Shown one piece after another: positions 1-7,736 of a stretch of DNA of 14,188 nucleotides. The position numbers were made by a program, and so were the translations under genes. Within the stretch, counting starts at the first letter, position 1. Every line of letters begins with the position of its first letter. This DNA comes from Candidatus Poribacteria bacterium (GTDB lineage Bacteria; Poribacteria; DTPJ01), in assembly GCA_011334435.1 (NCBI GenBank), contig DTPJ01000580.1:1-14188 (forward strand). Reading direction: 5' to 3'. The notes beneath the pieces are model-generated. The model was not told the origin of the DNA, made no database searches, and saw nothing but the letters and a program-made list of their open reading frames with translations.

Positions 1-915
1 AATCCCACTCATTATTGAAACTTTGCCTTCCAATTTTTCTCTTGCTTCCTTTATTGTCAAATCGTTCATCGTAGTAGTTGGTAAAGCCTCTAACGCATCA
101 ATTCCAGATTCTTTTATCATCGGTAGAAGATGTTTAACAAAACCGCAAGCATGACATTTGAGAATTTTACCTTTTTTATGCAAAATCTCGCTTATCTGTC
201 TATAATAAGGCAGACCATAACGTTCAAATAGTTTCGGAGAAAATGTCCTTTCGTCAAGATTATCGTTAGTTTCAACAACTTTCGCAGGGGAATCAGCTAT
301 AAGCTCGCAGACTTCCAAAGCCCTTTGTGTCATCAAATCTGCGGTTTTCTCCATCTCCTCTGGATAATCATATAGCATATAAAGTCCATCAACCCAACCT
401 ATATAAGTCTTCATAAGCTGAATCATTGGGACTGCGGGAACGCCCATATATAAAGCGATACCATCATCTCCAACTGCTTGCTCTGCCTTGATAAAATCAT
501 CGTAGGCGGGATAGTATGTTGTATTCTCTATCATAAATCTAAGGACCTTTAAGTCATCAACTTTTTTAACGAGATGCTCTTTAAGAAATACTGCCTTTGT
601 CCATTCGCTTGCGGTTTGATTCATTGTTGACACAGTTCCAACAGGTGTTTCATAAATGGTATATATTTTATCGCCTTCGGTATATGACCTTGTTTTGACT
701 TCTGGACTACCTTTTGATCCGATGAGTCCTGCCCTTGCCCATATAGCAGCGCCGACTTTTCTAACAATATCATTTCTGCTTAGCCCTTTATATTCCTCTG
801 GCACTGTCCCCATCCTGGTATTGATGCTCAGCCACCAGTCAAAATTTGGCGCCCAAGCGATCCTGTCAGGTTGTCCACCACTTAGCCCTAATAACATTCT
901 TTCTTTATTAGTCAT
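1..915 (-). CDS. UroD/MtaA-type methyltransferase family protein, partial (3' end beyond window)
   Basis: The frame is open from an ATG at 915 to base 1, giving 305 residues with the C-terminus missing. The N-terminus (MTNKERMLLGLSGGQPDRI) is the usual opening of the uroporphyrinogen-decarboxylase superfamily, and the end reads like the family's barrel segment (KILKCHACGFVKHLLP, then SGIDALEALP). The Arg-rich N-terminal active-site motif of true HemE is absent, so haem synthesis is unlikely. Residues 255-257 are His-Ala-Cys, which fits the H-x-C part of the zinc site in MtaA/MtbA-type corrinoid methyltransferases; any third ligand would lie past residue 305 or be missing. The start is supported by GGAG (925-928) nine bases upstream. 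The preceding permease gene ends 14 bases upstream, so co-transcription is likely. No corrinoid protein or other methyltransferase partner is visible, so the substrate is unknown. Family placement is firm; function is inferred. Confidence 0.85.
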   Translation of the reverse strand, partial: MTNKERMLLGLSGGQPDRIAWAPNFDWWLSINTRMGTVPEEYKGLSRNDIVRKVGAAIWARAGLIGSKGSPEVKTRSYTEGDKIYTIYETPVGTVSTMNQTASEWTKAVFLKEHLVKKVDDLKVLRFMIENTTYYPAYDDFIKAEQAVGDDGIALYMGVPAVPMIQLMKTYIGWVDGLYMLYDYPEEMEKTADLMTQRALEVCELIADSPAKVVETNDNLDERTFSPKLFERYGLPYYRQISEILHKKGKILKCHACGFVKHLLPMIKESGIDALEALPTTTMNDLTIKEAREKLEGKVSIMSGI

Positions 916-929
916 TCCCTAATTCTCCA

Positions 930-2471
930 TTAGAATCCGCTAAAATCCATTTTTTCTAATCTTTTTTGTCCCATCTTAATTAAAGCTATTGAAATTATAG
1001 TCCATACGATCACTCCCAACACCCTAAAATACCAATGACTATAAGAAATTAACATTAACGTTGCAATAAAAAACATTGTAGCGAAATAAAATCCCAAAAA
1101 TCCTGAGACAGATACAGCCCTATTTGGATTTGACCAATCAAATTTTGGAAACAAAGCAGACAATCCCAATCCGATAGCTGATACAAATACAGAAATTCCG
1201 AATGCAAAGATAAAAATATTAAATAATAACTCTAATTCAAATTTCCGCATCACCAACATAAAAATAGTGAACGCGAAAGTCATAATTAGATTTAGACATA
1301 GACTTAACAGAAACTTTGTCCACATTATCATTGATATTTTTATCGGAAGTGATCGTAGAAGCGCAAACGCCTTGCTTTCCCTACCTATGCTTGTCAACCC
1401 ATAAGTGCCTGTGCTTATCAATGCGATAAGTGCGATATATATGACCTGCATTTTTGGATCTCTATCTTTTATTAAAGCAAAAGCAGGAAACATAATCAAG
1501 GGGATAATCAATCTTATAATCATCTGAGGCTCGCGTTTTATAGTAAGCAATTCTTTTATTATAAATGACCTGATTCCGCTTCTTTGATTATAATTTATGG
1601 ATTTAACCCGTTGACGCTTTTTTTTCTTCTCAATCTCGCTTGTCTCCATCAATATTTTATAAAATTTAGCATTAAAAAGCAAATATGATAAGACAATCAA
1701 AACTATCGTCAAAAGAACAAAAATTATGGCTAATAAAAAGCTTTGTTTTAAATCATCTATTCCATAAACTATTATGTCAATTAACCAAGAAGCAGGCAAA
1801 AAGGAAAACATATAGCTGATTTTCTCTGATCCTGTATAGATCATATTTTGGCTTTCTGCCTGAAAATATCTCATAAATATCATTAAAAGCATAAGGGCAG
1901 ATGCCAGAGCGATAATTTTAGATATTGTTGCCCATTTGCTTTTGGATGTGATCTTGCCCAAAATCAAAGTGATGATCATTGAAAGCGATGCAATCTGTAA
2001 TATTATCGCTAACCAACCAATTAATATTGTCACCGCCCATAAAGTAGATACGATTTTTGCAATTGTATAAGAAAACGCAATTATAACAGGTAAAGGCAAA
2101 ATTATGTTTCTTGCGGTATCTTCAACAGATTCCAACAATTTCAGCACAAAAAGTGAGCCTTTACTTATTGGAAGCGAGACTAAAAATTTGACGTCATTGG
2201 ACTGAAAAAGCCTATATATTGTCAATGCAAGCGTGCTGATAAAAACAAAGACGCAGATCACAAACGAATTTGTGCCGATAGCCATCTTTAAGCCCTGCCA
2301 CCCAAAAGACTCAAAGACCCTCCCATATAGACCATTCATCGTCCTTGTAAGGGTGATGAAATATGGGATAAGAAGAAGCGGAATCAGCCATTCCAGTTTC
2401 TTTTGAACTGTGCTACGGACAAGGCTATTATATGTTTGACGAAATTTGTATTTAAGAATTGTTGTCAACAT
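930..2471 (-). CDS. ABC exporter permease, multi-spanning membrane protein
   Basis: A protein of about 513 residues, rich in long hydrophobic stretches; I judge roughly 10-12 membrane segments by eye. A cytoplasmic basic stretch in the middle (KKKKRQRVKS) is followed by a segment typical of ABC-2-like exporter permeases (IIKELLTIKREPQMIIRLI). It pairs with the ATPase gene directly upstream, whose last codons it overlaps, so the two very likely form one exporter. The longest open frame begins at a TTG at 2477, but an ATG at 2471 two codons later is the more likely start. Neither has a good Shine-Dalgarno site, which fits translational coupling to the ATPase. The junction contains a 9-base near-tandem repeat (TTGACAATG/TTGACAACA). 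The cargo cannot be told from sequence; position beside flippase and ligase genes makes an envelope component possible, but lipid, drug or peptide export are equally open. Confidence 0.85.
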   Translation of the reverse strand: MLTTILKYKFRQTYNSLVRSTVQKKLEWLIPLLLIPYFITLTRTMNGLYGRVFESFGWQGLKMAIGTNSFVICVFVFISTLALTIYRLFQSNDVKFLVSLPISKGSLFVLKLLESVEDTARNIILPLPVIIAFSYTIAKIVSTLWAVTILIGWLAIILQIASLSMIITLILGKITSKSKWATISKIIALASALMLLMIFMRYFQAESQNMIYTGSEKISYMFSFLPASWLIDIIVYGIDDLKQSFLLAIIFVLLTIVLIVLSYLLFNAKFYKILMETSEIEKKKKRQRVKSINYNQRSGIRSFIIKELLTIKREPQMIIRLIIPLIMFPAFALIKDRDPKMQVIYIALIALISTGTYGLTSIGRESKAFALLRSLPIKISMIMWTKFLLSLCLNLIMTFAFTIFMLVMRKFELELLFNIFIFAFGISVFVSAIGLGLSALFPKFDWSNPNRAVSVSGFLGFYFATMFFIATLMLISYSHWYFRVLGVIVWTIISIALIKMGQKRLEKMDFSGF

Positions 2472-3225
2472 TGTCAAGAAATTTTACGATGTCTTGTTCC
2501 TCTGTTTTTCCAGTTAGCTCTAAAAATATGTCTTCAAGTGATCCTGACCCGTTTTGGACTTCCTTTCGTAGTTCGTCCATTGTCCCGACGCTTATCAGCT
2601 TTCCATGATCAATGATCCCTACTCTATCACACATCCTTTCGGCGATTTCTAATATATGAGTGGTCATAAAAACTGTTGTTCCTCGCTGACGGATGTCCAT
2701 AAGCAAATCTTTCATCGTCTTTGCACTCTTGGGATCAAGCCCTCCCGTAGGTTCATCAAGGAAAAGCACTTTTGGGTCATGCAATAATGCTGATCCGATG
2801 GCGATCTTCTTTTTCATTCCAAGCGAATATCCCTCAATCAGTTCGTCAGCAAATTGTTCAAGTTCAAATAATTCAAGGAATTTATCAATCCTATCGCGTT
2901 TTTTCTGAATTCCCCTAATATCTGCGATAAATTCTAAAAACTCTCTACCTGTCAATTTGTTATACAGAAAAGGTTCATCAGGCAGATAACCGATGATCTT
3001 TTTCACCTCAATAGGAGACTTAATAATGTCAAATCCTGCGATATTAGCACTGCCAGAGTTTGGAAAAAGGAGACCTGTTAGCATTTTTATTGTGGTAGTT
3101 TTGCCCGCACCGTTTGCCCCCAAAAATACGAATATCTCCCCAAAATCAACCTGTAAGTTAAGCTCTGATACTGCGACCAGATCGCCATATTTCTTTGTCA
3201 ATTGGTTCGTTTCAATCGCTAACAC
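2452..3225 (-). CDS. ABC transporter ATP-binding protein (exporter type)
   Basis: A 257-residue nucleotide-binding subunit with all core motifs: Walker A GANGAGKT at 36-43, signature region YSLGMKKK at 133-140 (a variant of LSGGQ), Walker B VLFLDE at 153-158, D-loop GGLDP at 161-165 and the switch His190 in MTTHILEIAE. In the Q-loop region (GYLPDEPFLY) an Asp stands where Gln is usual. The C-terminal tail ends about 65 residues after the switch His, normal for ABC-2-type exporters. The start is GTG at 3225, supported by GGAG (3235-3238) nine bases upstream. The gene lies 23 bases after the flippase gene and overlaps the permease gene, so it powers that permease. It would act at the cytoplasmic face of the inner membrane. 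Function as an ABC ATPase is clear; the substrate is not. Confidence 0.93.
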   Translation of the reverse strand: MLAIETNQLTKKYGDLVAVSELNLQVDFGEIFVFLGANGAGKTTTIKMLTGLLFPNSGSANIAGFDIIKSPIEVKKIIGYLPDEPFLYNKLTGREFLEFIADIRGIQKKRDRIDKFLELFELEQFADELIEGYSLGMKKKIAIGSALLHDPKVLFLDEPTGGLDPKSAKTMKDLLMDIRQRGTTVFMTTHILEIAERMCDRVGIIDHGKLISVGTMDELRKEVQNGSGSLEDIFLELTGKTEEQDIVKFLDNVDNNS

Positions 3226-3248
3226 TTTGATATACTCCGATGTTATTT

Positions 3249-4733
3249 TTACCTTTGGTATTGCTTTATAATAGCAATATCTTCTGAATCTATTGCACGG
3301 GTTGAAAAAATAATCGCTGAATAGAGAATAAATCCCGTAAAGACCGTTAAAATAATCTGAACGTATTGATTGACCAAAACAAAATGCCTAAAAGCAAATA
3401 GCATAATCGCTAAGACAAAAGAAGCCAAGATCATCTTAGGTAAAAACTTAAACTCGCTAATCTTACAGATGGATTTCTGTATATGTATAGCCCCTAATAT
3501 TATATACACAAATTCCGATATTATCATTGATATAGAAGCTCCGAGATAGCTATATCTTGGTATCAGAATAATGTTAGATAGGATATTGACAAACAAACTT
3601 ATTGCGGTAATAGTGGAAAATGCCTTTCTTGAATCAGTTGCCCTATATAGAGTTATTATAACAGTATTCAAGAATAATAGCAATCCCGACCATATCAGCA
3701 CTTTTAGGATTATACTAAGCGCATTTTGGTCAGTCAGGCTAAACCTTGACAACGGATAAAGTATCAGGACTATCTGATCAGCCATAAAGGTAACGCCAAT
3801 TGCTATTGGAAATCCTATTATTAACATCAATTTCATAGATTTTGTGTATAATTTGCTAAGCGACTCATTCGCTCTTGAAAGGACAGGAAATACAGCACCC
3901 ATAAAAGCCCCAGGAATAATCGTCAGGGCATTGACAAAGCTATATCCTGTCCCATACCAACCCATCGCTAAATCTCCCTTATCACCTAAGATATTTTTAA
4001 GAAGAATACCATCAACCCTAAAATAAGCCATATACAGCATACCACCTAAGGCATAAGGCAATGATTTCCTTAAAAGGTCAATGGCAAAGTGGATATTGAA
4101 CATTTTCAGATCAATTCTGCTAAATTTCAGCACCATAATTATTGAAGTGAGCAGTAAGTTGATAATACTAGCAATGAGGACGATCAATCCAAAGGCAATA
4201 ATGCCATATCCAAGCAAGACAGCACTGATGCCGACTAAAAAGACAACGAATCTCTCTGCGATCACGCCCAAAGCCTCATAGCCCATATCTTCATAAGCCC
4301 TGAATAGGCATCTGAATAATTGAGCTATGGCATTTATTATCTCTGATAAGCCGATTATATAGATGAGTTTTCCAACATCACCGGGGTAACGCCAACTTGC
4401 AATGACCGCATAGAATAGAAATGTTATAATACAAAAGACAATCCTTATGACGAACGCATTACTTATCATTAGCGTTGTCTTTGATTTATCAGAGGCGACT
4501 TCACGGATAAGTGGTGTATGTAGTCCAAATTCAGTAATACTGGAAAGCAAGTTCGTAAACCATAGTGCGAAAAAATATTTGCCTAAGTCATCAAAACCGC
4601 CTTTTAAGTATCTTGGCAATATTACGGTAAGAACAAAAGCAAGTAATCTGCCGATAATATGAGATATGAACAGGAAAGACGCATTTTTTAAGATGCTACT
4701 ATGTTGACTTTGTTTGACTTCATTGTTGATCAT
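3249..4733 (-). CDS. Wzx-type polysaccharide/lipid-linked oligosaccharide flippase
   Basis: A protein of about 494 residues, hydrophobic throughout, with an estimated 12-14 membrane segments. The N-terminal region (NASFLFISHIIGRLLAFVL, then YLGKY-like and FGLHTPLIREVA) and the later FRAYEDMGYEALG segment are typical of the Wzx/polysaccharide biosynthesis (MATE-like) family, which flips undecaprenyl-linked glycans across the inner membrane. The open frame starts at a GTG at 4739, but the ATG at 4733 is better placed: GAGG (4739-4742) lies five bases before it and would overlap the GTG. The gene begins 16 bases after the O-antigen-ligase-like gene ends and is followed 23 bases later by the ABC ATPase. 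A ligase-type gene beside a flippase fits a Wzx/Wzy-style envelope glycan route. No glycosyltransferase lies in the window, so which glycan is moved is unknown. Confidence 0.85.
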   Translation of the reverse strand: MINNEVKQSQHSSILKNASFLFISHIIGRLLAFVLTVILPRYLKGGFDDLGKYFFALWFTNLLSSITEFGLHTPLIREVASDKSKTTLMISNAFVIRIVFCIITFLFYAVIASWRYPGDVGKLIYIIGLSEIINAIAQLFRCLFRAYEDMGYEALGVIAERFVVFLVGISAVLLGYGIIAFGLIVLIASIINLLLTSIIMVLKFSRIDLKMFNIHFAIDLLRKSLPYALGGMLYMAYFRVDGILLKNILGDKGDLAMGWYGTGYSFVNALTIIPGAFMGAVFPVLSRANESLSKLYTKSMKLMLIIGFPIAIGVTFMADQIVLILYPLSRFSLTDQNALSIILKVLIWSGLLLFLNTVIITLYRATDSRKAFSTITAISLFVNILSNIILIPRYSYLGASISMIISEFVYIILGAIHIQKSICKISEFKFLPKMILASFVLAIMLFAFRHFVLVNQYVQIILTVFTGFILYSAIIFSTRAIDSEDIAIIKQYQR

Positions 4734-4736
4734 TGA

Positions 4737-4743
4737 CACCTCT
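4737..4743 (-). promoter_or_regulatory. Ribosome binding site deciding the flippase start
   Basis: On the minus strand AGAGGTG precedes the ATG at 4733, with GAGG five bases away. This favours that ATG over the GTG at 4739, which lies inside the site. Confidence 0.6.
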
Positions 4744-4749
4744 AATTCT

Positions 4750-6162
4750 TTATTTATTTTTTAATGCTTCATTTTCACTTTCTGCGATATTGCCAATAGC
4801 AGGCAACATACCCATTAATATCCAAAATGGGATGCCAACAATGTAAGTCTGAATTAAGTTGTTCACCAAGAAATGAATGAGCAAAGCAAGTTCCGCGGAC
4901 ATAATCCCGATCGCCAATGATCGCCAAAGCATATTCTCCGATTTCAAGCCGAGTTTATTTAATAGCCTAAATCCGTATAAAAAGAAAGATACTATAATCC
5001 ACATCCAACCAATAAATCCGATCAACCCTGTTTCTGAAAGAACTTGGAGATATTCGCTATGCGCTCCCATACCGTATTTGCTTACTCTACCTAATATAGC
5101 AGGGTCATTTATATATGAAAATGCAAAAGATCCATATCCCGCACCTAAAATTGGATGTCTTTCAAACATGGCAATAGCAGTTGCCCATCTCAACAGACGT
5201 TCTTTGTTTGTCCCATATTTAAGGCTAAAGATAGTGCTTGCCCTTGATATTATCACATCTGAAACTTGCGGAATACTGATTAAAACTACGAATAACAAGA
5301 CAAATGCCCCTGCGATCAGCATTTTTTTGTTTTTGACACCCTCAGACCGTTGAATTAGCAAGAACCCCATAGAAATTATAAATGACAACCATACGCCACG
5401 GGAGAAGCAAAGACAAATAGCGACGATATAAAACACAGTCAATCCTGACCAAATAACACGGTCATAAACTCCCCTATCATAGATCATCCTAGCTAAAAGA
5501 ATAAATAGTATTACAACAACAAAAGAACCGTAATGAGCATAGCTTGTAAATGGTGTGCCTTCATAAGCGGTAGTCCATCGCCACATCTCTATCCTGTCAA
5601 TAAGGAATATGGCTGTCCAACCGACAGCGATCGTCCCAGAAACCATAGCGATTATAAAAAATCGTTTCAACTTTTGTCTGTCATTTATTATGCTAAATAC
5701 GATCACAGACAACATCATATACACTAAAGCCCTGAACGAACCTTTTATAGAGGCGTAAAGATGAGTTGTGTTTATTAAGGACAGACAAATTCCCGCAGAA
5801 TATAAGAGCATAGGGAGTTTAAATGGAAATCCTATTTTGACGCCTCTGCTTTTAAGGACAATCCATCTCAAAGCAAAAGCCCCTGCCATGATAGCAAGCA
5901 ATGGCTCTGTTGGAACTTGCATTTCTGTCCCAGAGGTCATTATAAATCTAAATGAGAATGGCAGAGTTGCAACAAGTATATAAAGGGCGATATTCAGTGC
6001 AGAAAAACTTGTTAATGCGAGAATTCCTAATAATGGAACGATGAGGAAAGGCGAATCTGCATATATTGCTAATGAAGCCCCTAAGATGATCAAAGCTGGG
6101 ATAAAAAGTGCATATTTGATGTAGTTTTTTTTAAAAATTGCAGGTATAGATAATCCGTTCAT
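4750..6162 (-). CDS. O-antigen ligase/polymerase-family (Wzy_C) membrane protein
   Basis: A 470-residue protein with about 11-12 hydrophobic segments. The large periplasmic loop near residues 310-380 carries the hallmarks of the Wzy_C/O-antigen ligase family: FSRGVWLS at 253-260 with Arg255, RHPILGAGYGSF at 335-346, and HSEYLQVLSETG at 368-379 with His368. Such proteins transfer an undecaprenyl-linked glycan to an acceptor (lipid A core, protein or glycan) at the periplasmic face. Sequence alone cannot separate WaaL-type ligase, Wzy polymerase and protein O-oligosaccharyltransferase. The ATG at 6162 overlaps the stop of the 8-repeat gene as TAATG, and its own Shine-Dalgarno is weak, so translation is probably coupled to that gene. 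The flippase follows 16 bases downstream. The coupling to a secreted repeat protein makes a protein or surface acceptor worth considering, but that is inference. Confidence 0.85.
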   Translation of the reverse strand: MNGLSIPAIFKKNYIKYALFIPALIILGASLAIYADSPFLIVPLLGILALTSFSALNIALYILVATLPFSFRFIMTSGTEMQVPTEPLLAIMAGAFALRWIVLKSRGVKIGFPFKLPMLLYSAGICLSLINTTHLYASIKGSFRALVYMMLSVIVFSIINDRQKLKRFFIIAMVSGTIAVGWTAIFLIDRIEMWRWTTAYEGTPFTSYAHYGSFVVVILFILLARMIYDRGVYDRVIWSGLTVFYIVAICLCFSRGVWLSFIISMGFLLIQRSEGVKNKKMLIAGAFVLLFVVLISIPQVSDVIISRASTIFSLKYGTNKERLLRWATAIAMFERHPILGAGYGSFAFSYINDPAILGRVSKYGMGAHSEYLQVLSETGLIGFIGWMWIIVSFFLYGFRLLNKLGLKSENMLWRSLAIGIMSAELALLIHFLVNNLIQTYIVGIPFWILMGMLPAIGNIAESENEALKNK

Positions 6163-7610
6163 TATTCTGAAAAAACTCTTTGTGCATAAATATCAGCATC
6201 AACACGGCGTTTATCCCACCACGTTATGATAGCACTACCAATACCGCTATTCACTGGATAGGCGTCTTGCTGACCGCCTTGAGCAGTGCATATTGCTGTC
6301 CCGTTCTCTATCCAAAGGGATTTTCCGTTTGTATCTATTCGCTGTGCGTATATATCAGCGACAATGTCTCGTTCATCCCACCAGACAACGATAACACCGT
6401 TTACGCCATCAGTGACAATATTTGGATTATACTGGTCTTTATTTGCATTGCAGATAGGAATTCCGTCCTTTGCCCATTTCACATTTCCCTCACTGTCTAT
6501 TTTTTGTGCATAAATATCCCATTCGCCAGAACGTTGATCTCTCCAAACTATAAATGTGTTATCTTTGTCATGGTTTAATATACAATAGTCATATTGGTCA
6601 CCCTTTGCAGTGCATATAGGAATGCCATTTTCTTGCCAAAGTGTCTTGCCTTCGGGATTAATGCGTTGAGCGTAAATATCCCAATCTTGTCCATCTCTAT
6701 CGTCCATCCATGTAATTATAACACCGCCAGAGCCATCAGAAGTGATCGCTGGATATAACTGATTCCTCTGTGCCTTACTGATAGGAATGCCATTTTCTTG
6801 CCATAATATCCGCCCGTTAACATCTACCCTTTGGACATATACATCGCCAGAATCATCTCTTGTATCATGCCAAGTTACATAAGCCCCTCCTAAACCATCT
6901 CCAACTATGTTAGGATAGACTTGTTCCCCTTTTGTTTTGACTACTGCTACTCCGCCTTTTGTCCATAAAGTCTCACCTTTCGCATTTACTCTTTGGATAT
7001 ATATGTCTGGTGCGTCGGTTTTAGCTCTATAATCATGCCAAGCTATTATAGCTCCGCCCTTACCATCTGATATTATATCAAGCTCCTGCTGAGCGCCAGG
7101 GACGTTACAAACAGGTATTCCGCCGGGCTTCCATAATATCTGACCATCACCATCAACTCTTTGAGCGTATATATCCATCTCAGTAAATCCAGCCCGTTTA
7201 TCCCACCAAGCGATTATAGCCCCGCCATTTCCATCAGAAACAAGGTTAGGAAACCATTGATCGCCTTGTTCCAAACATATAGCTACACCATCTTTTGCCC
7301 ATCTTATCTGACCACGTGCATCTATCCTTTGTGCGTATATATCAGATGAGTTTGACGACATATCCTGCCAGACAATTATCGCCCCTGTAGCACCATCGGT
7401 TGTAATTCTCGGATGTTCTTGAACGCCATCCGCAGTGCATATAGGAACACCAGTTTCTGGATCATCTGGCCATGCACCAAAGCTATCCATAGCCGATAAA
7501 AAAATTAAAGAAATTATCAAGATTATTTTCACATTAAACTTTCTTATTCCCTCATCTCTACTAAATCTTGGATAAAAGATCCGAACAGAATTTGAAGATC
7601 CTGTCAGCAT
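6162..7610 (-). CDS. Secreted eight-repeat, probable beta-propeller protein
   Basis: A 482-residue open frame. After a hydrophobic segment (IILIISLIFLSA at 29-40, then MDSFGA) come eight tandem repeats of 54-56 residues filling the rest. The repeat pattern is G-x-P-I-C-x-A-x-x-x-D-Q near its start, then a DG-x-GG-x-I-I-x-W-x-D-x-R centre, then DIYAQR-(I/V)-D-x-x-G-x-x-L-W. This periodic strand-rich pattern suggests a propeller, probably eight-bladed. ATG at 7610 has GGAGG ten bases upstream but would give a 28-residue polar N-region before the signal peptide. GTG at 7532 gives a conventional signal peptide and 456 residues, but with a poor Shine-Dalgarno. No catalytic motif or C-terminal sorting domain is visible. 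It follows another secreted propeller gene and its stop overlaps the ligase start. Exported binding or scaffold protein is my inference; no specific function recognised. Confidence 0.85.
   Translation of the reverse strand: MLTGSSNSVRIFYPRFSRDEGIRKFNVKIILIISLIFLSAMDSFGAWPDDPETGVPICTADGVQEHPRITTDGATGAIIVWQDMSSNSSDIYAQRIDARGQIRWAKDGVAICLEQGDQWFPNLVSDGNGGAIIAWWDKRAGFTEMDIYAQRVDGDGQILWKPGGIPVCNVPGAQQELDIISDGKGGAIIAWHDYRAKTDAPDIYIQRVNAKGETLWTKGGVAVVKTKGEQVYPNIVGDGLGGAYVTWHDTRDDSGDVYVQRVDVNGRILWQENGIPISKAQRNQLYPAITSDGSGGVIITWMDDRDGQDWDIYAQRINPEGKTLWQENGIPICTAKGDQYDYCILNHDKDNTFIVWRDQRSGEWDIYAQKIDSEGNVKWAKDGIPICNANKDQYNPNIVTDGVNGVIVVWWDERDIVADIYAQRIDTNGKSLWIENGTAICTAQGGQQDAYPVNSGIGSAIITWWDKRRVDADIYAQRVFSE
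6165..7451 (-). repeat. Eight in-frame ~54-residue protein repeats
   Basis: Repeats begin at residues 54, 108, 164, 220, 274, 329, 383 and 437 of the 482-residue frame, so the spacing is 54, 56, 56, 54, 55, 54 and 54 residues; the last is 46 residues. Repeat 6 is the most degenerate in its centre (NHDKDNTFIVW). The cysteine of the P-I-C motif is kept in repeats 1, 2, 3, 6, 7 and 8 but replaced in 4 and 5. Confidence 0.9.
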
Positions 7611-7710
7611 ATTCTATGAGCCTCCGTGCTTCTCTTTCAGTAAACTTTCTTCTTGGTGAACCAGATATATGAACATCGGGACATCTTGCCACAATATAGA
7701 CTTTATCCAA
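7561..7710 (-). CDS. Possible small ORF, 49 residues, unknown
   Basis: The 126-base gap between two secreted-protein genes has an open frame from 7758 to a TAG at 7561-7563. Its only plausible starts are a TTG at 7710 (49 residues) or a later GTG. The translation looks protein-like, with a hydrophobic strand (KVYIVARCPDVHI), a basic stretch (SPRRKFTERE) and an amphipathic helix (ARRLIEYADRIFKFCSDLL). About a quarter of its third positions are G or C over 7611-7710, closer to the neighbours than the competing frame, where about half are. It overlaps the next gene by 50 bases if that starts at 7610, and not at all if that starts at 7532. No good Shine-Dalgarno precedes the TTG. It could instead be the tail of the upstream propeller gene reached by a -1 shift. 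I recognise no family. Confidence 0.35.
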   Translation of the reverse strand: MDKVYIVARCPDVHISGSPRRKFTEREARRLIEYADRIFKFCSDLLSKI

Positions 7711-7736
7711 TCTTTGCTTCGTTCCATCATTAAAAC

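Noticed and set aside
656..922. 88-codon open frame on the plus strand
   Set aside because: Antisense to the start of the UroD-like gene, which has family-typical sequence and a ribosome site.
2461..2478. Near-tandem TTGACAATG/TTGACAACA resembling a -35 box
   Set aside because: It sits in the coding overlap of two coupled genes with no convincing -10 at the right distance; explained by the Asn/Asp-rich end of the ATPase.
4877..5353. 158-codon open frame on the plus strand
   Set aside because: It lies wholly antisense to the O-antigen-ligase-like gene, whose motifs are clear; no ribosome site or recognisable product.
6180..6578. 132-codon open frame on the plus strand
   Set aside because: Antisense to the repeat region of the 8-repeat gene; its pattern simply mirrors that gene's periodicity.
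6165..7451. Regularly spaced DNA similarity that could suggest a CRISPR-like or tandem DNA array
   Set aside because: The similarity is at the protein level in one reading frame, with diverged bases and about 162-base spacing; there are no identical repeats or unique spacers.
7617..7727. 36-codon minus-strand frame starting MERSKDWIKS in the gap between the two secreted-protein genes
   Set aside because: It has an ATG, but about half of its third positions are G or C, unlike the neighbours, and the overlapping frame reads more like protein. Kept only as an alternative.
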